From Paenibacillus castaneae (GTDB taxonomy: Bacteria > Bacillota > Bacilli > Paenibacillales > Paenibacillaceae): DNA of 64,000 nt. How positions within the stretch are numbered: the first letter of the stretch is position 1; each line of letters starts with the position of its first letter. The translations under genes were made by a program, and so were the position numbers. The notes under the pieces are model-generated. The model was given only the letters and a program-made list of their open reading frames with translations. It did not search any database and was not told the origin of the DNA. The stretch covers positions 3,764,094 to 3,828,093 of the forward strand of contig NZ_KZ614144.1 of assembly GCF_002884445.1 (NCBI RefSeq). Reading direction: 5' to 3'. Positions 7,196-15,874 of this stretch are shown here, in pieces.

Positions 7196-9979
7196 TTATC
7201 TAGCAGCCGTTTGCGGTCCAATCGGCCATTTCGTATTTGTCTTCTTTTTCTTGGAAGTGCCAAGCACGCTGCCAATTCCCATCAAGAAAGTTGGGATTCC
7301 CGCTGCTACAAACACAAGACACCATTCGCGGAAATTTAACGGAACTGTTTTGAAAACCGGCTGCAGCGCTTCGATATAAACGACGCCGAGCATGAGTAGC
7401 AGGGACGAAAGCACAGCTAACACCAAATATTTATTTTGCAAAGGGTTGCGATGGAAAATGGATCGGGAGCTTCTGCAATCAAACACATGAATCAGCTGGG
7501 CCATAACGAGAGTAGTAAACGCCACCGTTTGTGCTTTCAAAAGATGTGACGCCGTGTCAGGACCATTTCGTAACGTGATCCAAAATGCGCCAAGCGTGCA
7601 AACGCCGATTAGAATGCCTCTGCTAATAATTTTCCACCCGAGTCTCCGGGAGAAAATACTTTCCTTAGCATTACGCGGCTTATGCTGCATGAGATCCTTT
7701 TCTGCCTGATCGACGCCAAGCGCCATGGCCGGCAGTCCGTCCGTAACAAGGTTAACCCATAAAATTTGTATAGGTACAAGCGGCAAAGGAAGCCCAGCCA
7801 TCATCGCTAAAAACATCACTAATATTTCACCAACATTGGATGCTAACAAATAACGAATGAATTTACGAATATTTTCATAAATACCGCGACCTTCTTCAAT
7901 CGCAGCCACTATTGTAGAGAAATTGTCGTCGCTAAGCACAAGTGCTGAGGCTTCCTTCGATACATCCGTTCCCGTAATTCCCATGGCGATACCGATATCT
8001 GATGCTTTAATCGCTGGCGCATCATTAACCCCGTCCCCTGTCATAGCAACAACATGCCCTCGGCGCTGCAATGCTTTAACGATACGTAATTTATGCTCTG
8101 GAGAGACACGAGCGTAGACGTAAATGTTATCAACTAGGCGGTCAAGCTGCTCGTCATTCATAGCTTCCAGCTGTTTGCCGCTCATAGCTATGCCGCCGCG
8201 CGGCATAATACCGAGCTGGCCTGCAATGGCTTCCGCAGTCAATTGATGGTCGCCCGTTATCATAACCGTCTTAATGCCGGCGCGTCTGCAAGTAGCAATC
8301 GCTTCCTTCACTTCGCGACGAGGAGGATCGATCATACCTGTTAAACCAACGAAAACAAGCTGACATTCAGCATCGCTCTCTGTTTCGCACACATCTCCCA
8401 CTCGCAAATCACGATATGCAAGTCCAAGAACACGCAGCGCCGACTGCGCCATCAGCTCACCCGCTTCTGCGCACTTTCTCTTTAAGGTGGCCGTGAAAGG
8501 TACAACCTTGCCATCCCAAAGCACATAAGTGCAGTGCTCCATCAGCATATCAGGGGCACCCTTTGTGCAGATGAGACGCCCGCCTTGATGCGCTACAACA
8601 ACCGACATTCTTTTTCGTTCGGAATCGAAAGGAAACTCTTTTTCCCGTTTATAGAGCTGCTCAAGCGAATGGGCGGAGGAGCCAAGCTTTGCTGACAGAA
8701 CCGTTAACGCACCCTCGGTTGGATCACCCTTCATGACCCACTCGTCCGGCATATCCTTGCGTTTGCGTTTCTTCGTCTCTTCCCCTTCTACCTTTATCAG
8801 CTGGGCATTGTTGCATAAGGCGCTAATTTGCAGCAGCCGCTTAATGGATTGGTCATGTTTAATATCAAGCGCTTTGCCGTCTTCATGAATAGCTCCAACT
8901 GGCTCATAGCCTTCACCGCTGACCTCCAGCTTTCTTCCGCCAATCCATACATGCGTAACTGTCATTTTATTTTGGGTCAGCGTACCCGTCTTATCTGAAC
9001 AAATAACAGAGGCGCATCCAAGTGTTTCCACAGATGGCAGCTTACGCACAATTGCTTTTCTTTTGATCATTCTTTGGACGCCAAGGGCAAGCGCTATCGT
9101 CACGATGGCCGGCAAGCCTTCCGGTATGGCCGCTACCGCCAGGCTGACCCCGGCGAGGAACATGCCATAAGCAGGCTGTCCATGCAGAATCCCTGCCACG
9201 ACAACCATGATGGTCAACGCTACGGCGACGACGATCAATATTTTGCCAAGCTGCTCCAGACGATGCTGAAGCGGTGTTTCCATTGATTCTGTTTCCTGGA
9301 TCAAGCCGGCAATTTTGCCCATTTCCGTTGCCATGCCTGTGCGAATGACGACTCCTCTAGCTGTACCTCTCGTCAGCATTGTACCCATGAAGCCGATATT
9401 GCGCTGATCACCCAGAGGCAGGTCCTCCTCGGCAATCGCTTCTGAATGCTTGCCAACCGGCACGGATTCCCCCGTTAAAGCAGATTCCTCCACATAACAG
9501 CTGTTTGCTTGCAATAAGCGGACGTCAGCAGGTATGCGGTCACCGCTCTCCAAATACACAACATCTCCTACGACAAGCTCCTTCGCCGGAATGGTCAACA
9601 GCTCTCCGCCTCGTATCACTTTTGCGAGTGGCGCAGATAGCTCTTTAAGAGCACGCAATGAACGCTCCGCACGAAATTCTTGAACAAATCCGAGCACTGA
9701 ATTAATAACAATAATGGCCACAATCGTAATGGCGTCCAAATATTCCCCCAGAAGCCCTGAAATTAAAGTAGCGCCCATTAACACGAGCACCATAAAATCT
9801 TTAAATTGATTTAGGAATAATAAAACTGGCGAGACACGCTTGCCTTCCGTTAATTCATTCCGTCCATTTCTCTCCAGACGCTCCGCCGCCATAGACGGCG
9901 TCAGCCCTTGATCAGGGGAGCTGACTAATGTGTCAACCAGCTCACTTGTCCCCATTTGATGCCATTTCATTTGTTCCAT
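7196..9979 (-). CDS. SERCA-type calcium-transporting P-type ATPase (YloB-like)
   Basis: A ~927-residue P-type ATPase pumping Ca2+ out of the cytoplasm. Features in order: N-terminal cation-ATPase domain; TGESVPV actuator motif; AIPEGLPAIVTIAL in TM4 with the ion-binding Glu; CSDKTGTLTQNK with the phosphorylated Asp; KGAPD nucleotide motif; TGDGVNDAPAIKASDIG hinge; then six C-terminal TM helices. The start at 9979 follows GGGAGGGAG with 7 nt spacing; an upstream in-frame start at 10012 lacks such a site. It is divergent from rqcH, as yloB is adjacent to yloA in B. subtilis. Confidence 0.93.
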   Translation of the reverse strand: MEQMKWHQMGTSELVDTLVSSPDQGLTPSMAAERLERNGRNELTEGKRVSPVLLFLNQFKDFMVLVLMGATLISGLLGEYLDAITIVAIIVINSVLGFVQEFRAERSLRALKELSAPLAKVIRGGELLTIPAKELVVGDVVYLESGDRIPADVRLLQANSCYVEESALTGESVPVGKHSEAIAEEDLPLGDQRNIGFMGTMLTRGTARGVVIRTGMATEMGKIAGLIQETESMETPLQHRLEQLGKILIVVAVALTIMVVVAGILHGQPAYGMFLAGVSLAVAAIPEGLPAIVTIALALGVQRMIKRKAIVRKLPSVETLGCASVICSDKTGTLTQNKMTVTHVWIGGRKLEVSGEGYEPVGAIHEDGKALDIKHDQSIKRLLQISALCNNAQLIKVEGEETKKRKRKDMPDEWVMKGDPTEGALTVLSAKLGSSAHSLEQLYKREKEFPFDSERKRMSVVVAHQGGRLICTKGAPDMLMEHCTYVLWDGKVVPFTATLKRKCAEAGELMAQSALRVLGLAYRDLRVGDVCETESDAECQLVFVGLTGMIDPPRREVKEAIATCRRAGIKTVMITGDHQLTAEAIAGQLGIMPRGGIAMSGKQLEAMNDEQLDRLVDNIYVYARVSPEHKLRIVKALQRRGHVVAMTGDGVNDAPAIKASDIGIAMGITGTDVSKEASALVLSDDNFSTIVAAIEEGRGIYENIRKFIRYLLASNVGEILVMFLAMMAGLPLPLVPIQILWVNLVTDGLPAMALGVDQAEKDLMQHKPRNAKESIFSRRLGWKIISRGILIGVCTLGAFWITLRNGPDTASHLLKAQTVAFTTLVMAQLIHVFDCRSSRSIFHRNPLQNKYLVLAVLSSLLLMLGVVYIEALQPVFKTVPLNFREWCLVFVAAGIPTFLMGIGSVLGTSKKKKTNTKWPIGPQTAAR

Positions 9980-10157
9980 GGTATAACTCCCTCCCGTGAT
10001 ATGCCGAGCCAAGCGGCAACGACGCCAGCCCTTAGGACAGCCTTTATACGCTAAATGTATTCGGACAGCCTATAAAATATCCCAACAAGGACTTAAGTTT
10101 TTGTCTCAACTATGGCATTATAGAGAAAGACTCACTTGAAAGAGAGGTGCAAGCACC

Positions 10158-11891
10158 ATGGCATTAGACGGCATAGTCACTCATGCTATCACGCAAGACC
10201 TACAGCGCTGTGTTGGCGCTCGTATACATAAAATCCATCAGCCTACTGATCATGAGCTCGTGTTCAGCATCCGCGGCGCAGGCACTCAGGGCAAATTGCT
10301 CCTATCCGCTAACCCTACTTACCCTCGCGTGCATTGGACAACTGGAACCTATGTCAATCCCATGATAGCGCCGATGTTTTGTATGCTCCTTCGCAAATAT
10401 TGCGAAGGCGGACTTATTGAATCCGTGCGTCAAGTCGGACGTGAACGTATTATTCATATCGAGGTCAAGCACCGGGATGAGCTGGGCGATCTATCGAACA
10501 AAACGATTATTATCGAAATAATGGGCCGTCACAGCAATATTATTTTGATGGATCCTGCAACAGGCATCATTCATGACGGTATTCATCATGTCACACCAGC
10601 CATTAGCAGTCACAGGATCGTGATGCCTGGAAGCACTTACGCTTCGCCGCCCGATCAAGGAAAGGTTGATCCATTCGAGATTAATACCGAGCAGCAATTT
10701 CTAGAGGTCCTAAACGCCACTGATGAGACATCCCCTTTGCATAAACGCTTGGTCGATGCACTTAGCGGCTTTAGCCCCTTGCTTGCGAAAGAGCTTGTTT
10801 ATCGGGCACAAGCAGATGCAGACCTAACAGTGCTTTGGAGCAGCTTTTCAACCTTTATGAATGAAGTGAAGGCTGATCAATACACACCGGCAATCAAGAC
10901 GGAGCAGGACAGCGGAAAATCATTTTTCTCCATAACGGAGCTGACTCATATTAAGGGCGAAACAACCATTTTCCCAGATGTGAGCGCTTGTCTTGAAGGC
11001 TTTTATGGAAACAAAGCGGAACGTGACACGGTAAAGCAGCGAGTAGCCGATCTTATTCGCTTTGTCCAAAACGAAAGAGCCAAAAACATTACGAAAATCA
11101 AGAAGCTGGAAGATACCCTCGCAGAGGCTAAGGATGCTGAAAAATATAGAGTGCTCGGAGAGCTTCTGACAGCGTATATGCATCAAATAACTCGTGGTGA
11201 CTCTTCCATAGAGCTAGTCAACTTTTATGATGAAGAGCAAGCTGTGGTCAAGATCGACTTAGATCCGCAGCTTACACCATCTGATAACGCGCAGCGGTAT
11301 TTCCGTCGATACACCAAGCATAAAAACAGCTTATCTGTTGTTGCGGAACAAATGGAAATTGCAAAAACGGAAATCAAATATTTCGAAGCTTTGCTCCAGC
11401 AGCTTGATAACGCTTCGCTCGCTGATATTGGCGAAATTCGCGATGAGCTTGTCGAGCAGGGTTATATGAAAGAGCGGGGACGCCATGGTCCAAAGAAGAA
11501 AAAAGCGCTTCGTCCTACTCTGCTTTGCTATACTTCATCCGAGGGTGTAACTATGTACGTAGGAAAAAACAATACGCAAAATGAGTATTTAACAAATCGG
11601 CTTGCCTCTCCTTCTGACACTTGGCTGCATACTAAGGATATTCCTGGCTCGCACGTTGTCATAAAGGGCAGTGATTTCGGCAATGCAACACTGGAGGAAG
11701 CGGCCATGCTTTCTGCTCACTATAGTCAGGCTAGCGATTCCAGCTCCATCCCTGTCGATTATACGACGGTGAGGCATGTTCGTAAGCCTAATGGGGCCAA
11801 GCCCGGCTTCGTTATCTATGACAACCAAAAAACGTTATTCGTTACCCCAGATGAAAAACGCATCAAAGCTTTAGCTTGTGTACTGAAATAA
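10158..11891 (+). CDS. rqcH: RqcH / NFACT ribosome-quality-control protein (YloA, FbpA-like)
   Basis: The 577-residue protein has the NFACT layout. NFACT-N: MALDGIVTHAITQDL, with RVHWTT and MFCMLLRKYCEGG, residues 1-200. A central helix-hairpin-helix and long coiled coil (~290-440). A C-terminal NFACT-R domain (YTSSEGVTMYVGKNN, SPSDTWLHTKDIPGSHVVI, ~455-577). RqcH binds obstructed 50S subunits with peptidyl-tRNA and adds C-terminal Ala tails that mark stalled chains for degradation. Older annotation calls it fibronectin-binding protein. GAGAGGTG precedes the start with 8 nt spacing. The gene converges on the MerR gene and ends in a shared hairpin. Confidence 0.93.
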   Translation: MALDGIVTHAITQDLQRCVGARIHKIHQPTDHELVFSIRGAGTQGKLLLSANPTYPRVHWTTGTYVNPMIAPMFCMLLRKYCEGGLIESVRQVGRERIIHIEVKHRDELGDLSNKTIIIEIMGRHSNIILMDPATGIIHDGIHHVTPAISSHRIVMPGSTYASPPDQGKVDPFEINTEQQFLEVLNATDETSPLHKRLVDALSGFSPLLAKELVYRAQADADLTVLWSSFSTFMNEVKADQYTPAIKTEQDSGKSFFSITELTHIKGETTIFPDVSACLEGFYGNKAERDTVKQRVADLIRFVQNERAKNITKIKKLEDTLAEAKDAEKYRVLGELLTAYMHQITRGDSSIELVNFYDEEQAVVKIDLDPQLTPSDNAQRYFRRYTKHKNSLSVVAEQMEIAKTEIKYFEALLQQLDNASLADIGEIRDELVEQGYMKERGRHGPKKKKALRPTLLCYTSSEGVTMYVGKNNTQNEYLTNRLASPSDTWLHTKDIPGSHVVIKGSDFGNATLEEAAMLSAHYSQASDSSSIPVDYTTVRHVRKPNGAKPGFVIYDNQKTLFVTPDEKRIKALACVLK

Positions 11892-11907
11892 AAAGTGACA
11901 AATAAAA

Positions 11908-11956
11908 AATCACGGCTTTCTTATTCTTTTCGAATAAGAAGCCGTGATTTAATTTT
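11908..11956. terminator. Bidirectional terminator shared by rqcH and the MerR gene
   Basis: AAATCACGGC-TTTCTTATTC pairs with GAATAAGAA-GCCGTGATTT (one bulged T), flanked by A-rich sequence on the left and TTAATTTTTT on the right. The right arm encodes the last codons of the MerR protein, so its C-terminus and the terminator are the same DNA. Confidence 0.85.
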
Positions 11957-12895
11957 TTCAATAGAGCTTTTACCATCACCCGTTATATAAAACACTCGTT
12001 CCGTTCCCGGCATTACCCCGTCTTCCTGTACCGCTCTACCGCCGATAAATACATGTGTCGAACAATTTTCAGCTTGAATGCGACGATCCAGCTCAAGCAG
12101 AAACCCTTCCGCCTCCTTCAAATGCTGCGAAATGGAGAAGCTGAACGTGAATGCGGCCGGATGTACATCTGCTAAACAATCGAATATCCCTTTCTCGGAA
12201 GGCGAGCTCCCAAGATAAACAACTCGAAAGCCTTCTTGCTGAGCGAAAAAGCCGAAAAACAAAATGCCCATTTCATGTCGTTCACCTGGCCCGCATGCCG
12301 TTACAAGCAACGGGCTATTTGTATGGGGCCGAAATAACCCTCGAATGGAAAGCATTTTGTCTCTAATAAAGTGACTGCCGAAATGCTCCTGATATTCGGA
12401 TATTTCGCCTCGCTCCCACCGCTCCCCTAGTTCAACGAGCGTTGGCTCTAGTATATGAAGCAGCAGATGCTCTAAATGATGGATGGCCAGCAGTTGCTCA
12501 TAGAAGCGTTGAGCCCTGCTAAGATCTAGTTGAATAAAGCACTGGAGCAGCTGTTCGATCGGCTGATTCATATTTAGTGTTGAATGGATATAAAATTCTT
12601 CCTGCTGCAGCCCGTTCATAGGCATGGCCTCATGGGCTTGAACGACTGTTTCGTCCGTCTGCTCCTGATTGCCGCCCTTCCAAGCCTTGACGGCCATTCC
12701 GATTGGAACGCCTTCATCCACCTGCTGCTTAAGCCAAAGCAGCGTATCAATATCCGACCTCGTATAGCCCCGATAGCTATTTTCCATGCGCTGCGGCATA
12801 ACCGCCTTATATCGCTCTTCCCACTTGCGAATGAGCTGTGTAGACAACTCCGTGCGTTTGGATACTTCCTTTATTGTATAGAGCCGCTCTGTCAT
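11921..12895 (-). CDS. MerR-family regulator with CarH/LitR-type cobalamin-binding light-sensing module
   Basis: A 324-residue protein. Residues 1-75 are a MerR winged helix (MTERLYTIKEVSKRTELS, IRKWEERY, then YTRSDIDTLLWLKQQV). Residues ~105-190 form a four-helix bundle with W160-x9-E170-H171, exactly the Wx9EH motif that contacts the upper face of adenosylcobalamin in CarH. Residues ~195-320 are a B12-binding Rossmann domain with E205-x-H207-x2-G210 (lower axial His) and VFIGGRA. CarH represses in the dark as a tetramer and dissociates in light. The start at 12895 gives an ATGA overlap with the PHP gene; an upstream ATG (12910) is less likely. No carotenoid or photolyase gene is nearby, so the target is unknown. 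Confidence 0.85.
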   Translation of the reverse strand: MTERLYTIKEVSKRTELSTQLIRKWEERYKAVMPQRMENSYRGYTRSDIDTLLWLKQQVDEGVPIGMAVKAWKGGNQEQTDETVVQAHEAMPMNGLQQEEFYIHSTLNMNQPIEQLLQCFIQLDLSRAQRFYEQLLAIHHLEHLLLHILEPTLVELGERWERGEISEYQEHFGSHFIRDKMLSIRGLFRPHTNSPLLVTACGPGERHEMGILFFGFFAQQEGFRVVYLGSSPSEKGIFDCLADVHPAAFTFSFSISQHLKEAEGFLLELDRRIQAENCSTHVFIGGRAVQEDGVMPGTERVFYITGDGKSSIEKIKSRLLIRKE

Positions 12896-13773
12896 ACAGT
12901 ATGTCCCCATGACGGAGGTTTAAGCTGCTGCAGCACTTGAACGTCTACTGTGCGGTTTCCCACCACGCCGTGGAAGACTTGTCCATGACGCGATCCGTGA
13001 AAATCAGAACCCCCGGTCATAATTAAATGATGTCTCTGAGCAAGTTCCGCATAGCGATGCTCTTCATCAGGGCTATGATCGGAATGATACACCTCAATCC
13101 CTTGCGCTCCATAACGAATGATGTCTTCGACAAGAGAATCTTTGCCATATAAGCCCGGGTGGGCAATAACGCTTGTACCGCCTGCCTCACGAATCCAATC
13201 CACAGCCTCAAACGGATGCACTCTTGGAGGATTGGCATAAGCCGCTGCCCCTGCAGCTAAGTAAACATCGAAAGCTTGCTTCATATCCGTTACAATTCCT
13301 TTTTGAATAAGCACTTCCGCAATATGCGGCCGCCCGACGCTTACCTCGGAAGCTCTCTGCGAATCCCCTAAGCCCTCTCCATGTGCAGCAGCCAGAACCT
13401 CATTCATCGTAATTGCGATGCCAAGCCCGCGGAGCTTGTCTACAATTAATTCATTGCGCCGGCTGCGCGTGTCTCGCAGGCTAGCAAGCCGATTCAACCA
13501 TTTCTCATCATCATTGTTTGTATAATAACCGAGAATATGAATATCACAGCCATCTGCCACCGTGCTGACCTCAACGCCCGGAACTACCGTGATGTTCAAA
13601 CGTTTACCTTCAAGAATGGCTTCATCAACACCTGCCACCGTATCATGATCCGTAATCGCAATCGCTGATAAACCGGCCTCTTTGGCCAATCGAACGTTTT
13701 GCGCAGGCGACTGCATGCCGTCAGAAGCAGTCGTATGCGTGTGCAAATCAGCTAGTCCTTTCACTAAAGCCAT
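12892..13773 (-). CDS. PHP-domain phosphoesterase (TrpH/YciV-like)
   Basis: A 293-residue PHP protein. Metal ligands are visible: DLHTHTTASDG (8-18), AITDHDTVAGV, PGVEVS, AHPGLYG and the C-terminal GGSDFHG. Relatives hydrolyse 5'-phosphates or 3',5'-bisphosphonucleotides (pAp) from nucleotides or short RNAs; the substrate here is not certain. The start overlaps the LysR stop by 10 nt, with AGAGGGA upstream; the stop overlaps the MerR start by ATGA. The three genes are almost certainly one transcript, LysR-PHP-MerR. Confidence 0.88.
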   Translation of the reverse strand: MALVKGLADLHTHTTASDGMQSPAQNVRLAKEAGLSAIAITDHDTVAGVDEAILEGKRLNITVVPGVEVSTVADGCDIHILGYYTNNDDEKWLNRLASLRDTRSRRNELIVDKLRGLGIAITMNEVLAAAHGEGLGDSQRASEVSVGRPHIAEVLIQKGIVTDMKQAFDVYLAAGAAAYANPPRVHPFEAVDWIREAGGTSVIAHPGLYGKDSLVEDIIRYGAQGIEVYHSDHSPDEEHRYAELAQRHHLIMTGGSDFHGSRHGQVFHGVVGNRTVDVQVLQQLKPPSWGHTV

Positions 13774-14675
13774 TGATGTAAATCCCTCTCTCTCAAAAAA
13801 GTTAAAAAAGTAACGGCCGATATAGGCAATAATGCCGATTTCAAGTAAATGGAGTAAAATTGGCGTTGAAATTTGGCGTCCGAAATTTTGATCATTCGAA
13901 TTAAGCCCAAAGCAACCTCATGCTTGACCGATGAGGAGGATACAAAAGATATGCCGAGCCCTGCCTCAACCGCTGATTTCACAGCTCCAGTACTTCCCAG
14001 CTCCATCACGATTTTCATAGAAGCAGGATCAATTTGTTTGTTTCTCAGCTGCTCCTCCATAACAAGCCTTGTTCCCGATCCTTGCTCACGCAATACGAAT
14101 GAATATTCCATTACTTCTTCTAAAGTAACGGAAGCGCGGTCCGCTAGAGGATGGTCCTTGGAGACGATCAACCTGAGCTCGTCACTCATGACAGCCTCCA
14201 TATGCATATCGGGATGATTGACTGGAGCTTCAATTAATCCAAAATTAAGGTTATGATTTAGAATGTCTTCCATTATTTGAGACGTATTCATTACCTTCAT
14301 GCTTATTGTAATATGAGGATACTCTTGTCCGAAGGGACCGAGTAATCGCGGTAGTATATATTCACCTATTGTTAGGCTGGAGCCAAGCTGGAGCCTGCCC
14401 TTGAGCTGCTTAGTGAATGCGGACATCGCTTGGTCCGTATCCCGGATCAGATCAATGCTGCGCTGCGCATAAGGCATGAGCGCCCTTCCCGCTTCAGTCA
14501 AATCAATTCGCTTGGTGGAGCGCTGCAGCAGCTTCGTCCCGAAATAATCTTCCAGTGACTGCACCTGCATCGTAACGGCCGGCTGGGTCATATGTAAAGC
14601 CTGCGCCGCCGCTGAGAAGCTTCCCCTTTCCGCAACCGTATAAAATATGTGCAGCTGATGAAAATTGAGCGCCAT
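13764..14675 (-). CDS. LysR-family transcriptional regulator
   Basis: A typical LysR protein of 303 residues. The N-terminal winged helix reads NFHQLHIFYTVAERGSFSAAAQALHMTQPAVT, followed by a linker helix and an effector domain (LQLGSSLTIGEYILPRLL through VKSAVEAGLGISFVSS). It resembles the CysL/CbbR-type branch with an SxTIGEYxLP motif. The inducer and targets cannot be read from the sequence. It is first in the LysR-PHP-MerR run, behind AAAGGATG. Confidence 0.93.
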   Translation of the reverse strand: MALNFHQLHIFYTVAERGSFSAAAQALHMTQPAVTMQVQSLEDYFGTKLLQRSTKRIDLTEAGRALMPYAQRSIDLIRDTDQAMSAFTKQLKGRLQLGSSLTIGEYILPRLLGPFGQEYPHITISMKVMNTSQIMEDILNHNLNFGLIEAPVNHPDMHMEAVMSDELRLIVSKDHPLADRASVTLEEVMEYSFVLREQGSGTRLVMEEQLRNKQIDPASMKIVMELGSTGAVKSAVEAGLGISFVSSSSVKHEVALGLIRMIKISDAKFQRQFYSIYLKSALLPISAVTFLTFLRERDLHQWL

Positions 14676-14741
14676 CTAACAATCATCCTTTCTTCTTTTA
14701 ATATTATACTACAAACCTTCTACAAAGGCGTATGAACCTAA

Positions 14742-14779
14742 CAAAAAAAAGCATTCGAGCTTTTCAGATCTCATGCTTC
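14742..14779 (-). terminator. Terminator after the 145-aa hypothetical gene
   Basis: On the minus strand AAGCAT-GAG pairs with CTC-GAATGCTT across an ATCTGAAAAG loop, followed by a run of T. It begins ~27 nt beyond the stop at 14806 and lies upstream of the LysR gene. Confidence 0.75.
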
Positions 14780-14805
14780 TTCGATATTAATATAATTAAA
14801 ATAGC

Positions 14806-15243
14806 TTATTTGCGTTTTCTGCTGCTCTTCACTAAAGTCATTCTCCGGGAATGACGCAGCCATGAATAATAGGACTTTAGATCCCTAAGCTCCATCGTCT
14901 CTGACATCCTTCCAAGAAAAGTAACGATGATCATCTTATGTAAAGGGCTGCCGGTAATATCCGTCTCCGTCTCCGATTCGGAAAATTCAGCAACAAAAAC
15001 GAGGTCATCATCAATTAAGTATACATCTTGTTCATTTCGATAATAAGACTCAACCCGGCCTTGCTTTAAACATTCCCAAAGGAAATCAGCTATATCCTCG
15101 AATCCGGTTTTCTCGCTCTCCACTCGATCCAACCATCGACTTTTGGCATGGTGCGTAATAACGATGTCAGCAACTTTCTTATCGCCTAAGTCAATATAAA
15201 ACGACTCGTATGTATTCCATCTTCTCGTCATTTTATCTTTCAT
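14806..15243 (-). CDS. Conserved-looking hypothetical protein, unrecognised
   Basis: I do not recognise this protein. With the start at 15243 it has 145 residues: TRRWNTYESFYIDLGDKKV, then ITHHAKSRWLDRVE, a helical stretch, DVYLIDDDLVFVAEF, an acidic SETETDITG turn, and a basic C-terminus (RHSRRM, KSSRKRK). The H-x3-RWxxRV segment followed by beta-strands recalls small DUF4258/RelE-like folds by eye, but this is not firm. An in-frame start at 15348 would add 35 residues without homology-like character. The ribosome binding site is weak (GGAG 12 nt or GGTGG 4 nt upstream). It is monocistronic with its own terminator. Confidence 0.6.
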   Translation of the reverse strand: MKDKMTRRWNTYESFYIDLGDKKVADIVITHHAKSRWLDRVESEKTGFEDIADFLWECLKQGRVESYYRNEQDVYLIDDDLVFVAEFSESETETDITGSPLHKMIIVTFLGRMSETMELRDLKSYYSWLRHSRRMTLVKSSRKRK

Positions 15244-15471
15244 TTCGCCACCAACTCCTTCCAAGGAACCAGGTCTTTTATACCATGAATTTATATCCAT
15301 TTTACCATGATTGTCCGATATTACAACAATAAAATAAAGACAGTCCATATATGTTAATTTATGGTTATAAAAAATAAAAACACCGTTTTCAGCATGTTTT
15401 CTTCCCTGAAAATGTGTTCTTATTGGTATATGCTATTTAATCAAATACAATCTTTTCCTATCTTTAACCAC

Positions 15472-15506
15472 AAAAAAAAGCTATCCAGCCACAAGGCGTG
15501 AATAGC
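15472..15506 (-). terminator. Terminator after ylbG
   Basis: Minus-strand GCTATTCACGCC-TTGT-GGCTGGATAGC stem followed by eight T, directly after the ylbG stop. The 120 bp to its left before the next gene show only A/T-rich sequence, probably the promoter of the 145-aa gene. Confidence 0.85.
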
Positions 15507-15514
15507 AGTTTCTA

Positions 15515-15778
15515 TTATAAGCTGTAAAATCTTGTTTTGTCTTCACTGTCTTTGCTGTATTCCGTCTTAATTTCATTACGATAGGAGCGTTCTATCTTAC
15601 GCACATAAGGAAGCTTTCCCATTTGCCTTACAGCATCCTCAGAGCGTTCCGCATTCATATACATAACAACATAATGCATCTTGCGCGACATATAATGTAC
15701 CGTCCCGAATCTCTCCAGTGACCTTGCCGCTTTCAAATCACTTACCCATATAATATAACCCATTCGTTCCGGTAACAT
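15515..15778 (-). CDS. ylbG: YlbG family protein (DUF2129/UPF0298)
   Basis: An 87-residue member of the small YlbG family, recognised by GYIIWVSDLKAARSLERFG and by HYMSRKMHYVVMYMNAER. Function is unknown; in Bacillus it follows ylbF, as here. The start follows GGAGGGAATAG. The ribosome binding site is the end of a tandem palindromic repeat that fills the ylbF-ylbG gap, so expression of ylbG relative to ylbF may depend on that RNA structure. Confidence 0.88.
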   Translation of the reverse strand: MLPERMGYIIWVSDLKAARSLERFGTVHYMSRKMHYVVMYMNAERSEDAVRQMGKLPYVRKIERSYRNEIKTEYSKDSEDKTRFYSL

Positions 15779-15784
15779 CTATTC

Positions 15785-15860
15785 CCTCCTAAAAGGTTTG
15801 CTTCGCAAACCTACATCGTAAGCATAAACCAAGGTTTGCTTCGCAAACCTACATCGTAAG
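15785..15860 (-). repeat. Tandem palindromic intercistronic repeat, copy 1 (ylbF-ylbG)
   Basis: Two units in tandem on the minus strand. Each is CTTACGATG, then T, then the 19-nt palindrome AGGTTTGCTTCGCAAACCT (8-bp stem, TTC loop). The spacer between units is TGGTTTATG; the second unit runs into TTTAGGAGG, the ribosome binding site of ylbG. The same composite occurs at 41853-41930 in front of acuC, differing only in AGA for TG in each unit and C for T in the spacer. It lies inside an operon both times. Confidence 0.9.
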
Positions 15861-15874
15861 CACGATCATTCTTA

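Noticed and set aside
4340..7200. SAM riboswitch controlling the methyltransferase/MTHFR gene
   Set aside because: The gene overlaps dapF and no S-box-like leader lies upstream of dapF.
15862..15874. Repeat units as a CRISPR array
   Set aside because: Only two units per locus, spacer is 9 nt and the same at both loci, no cas genes.
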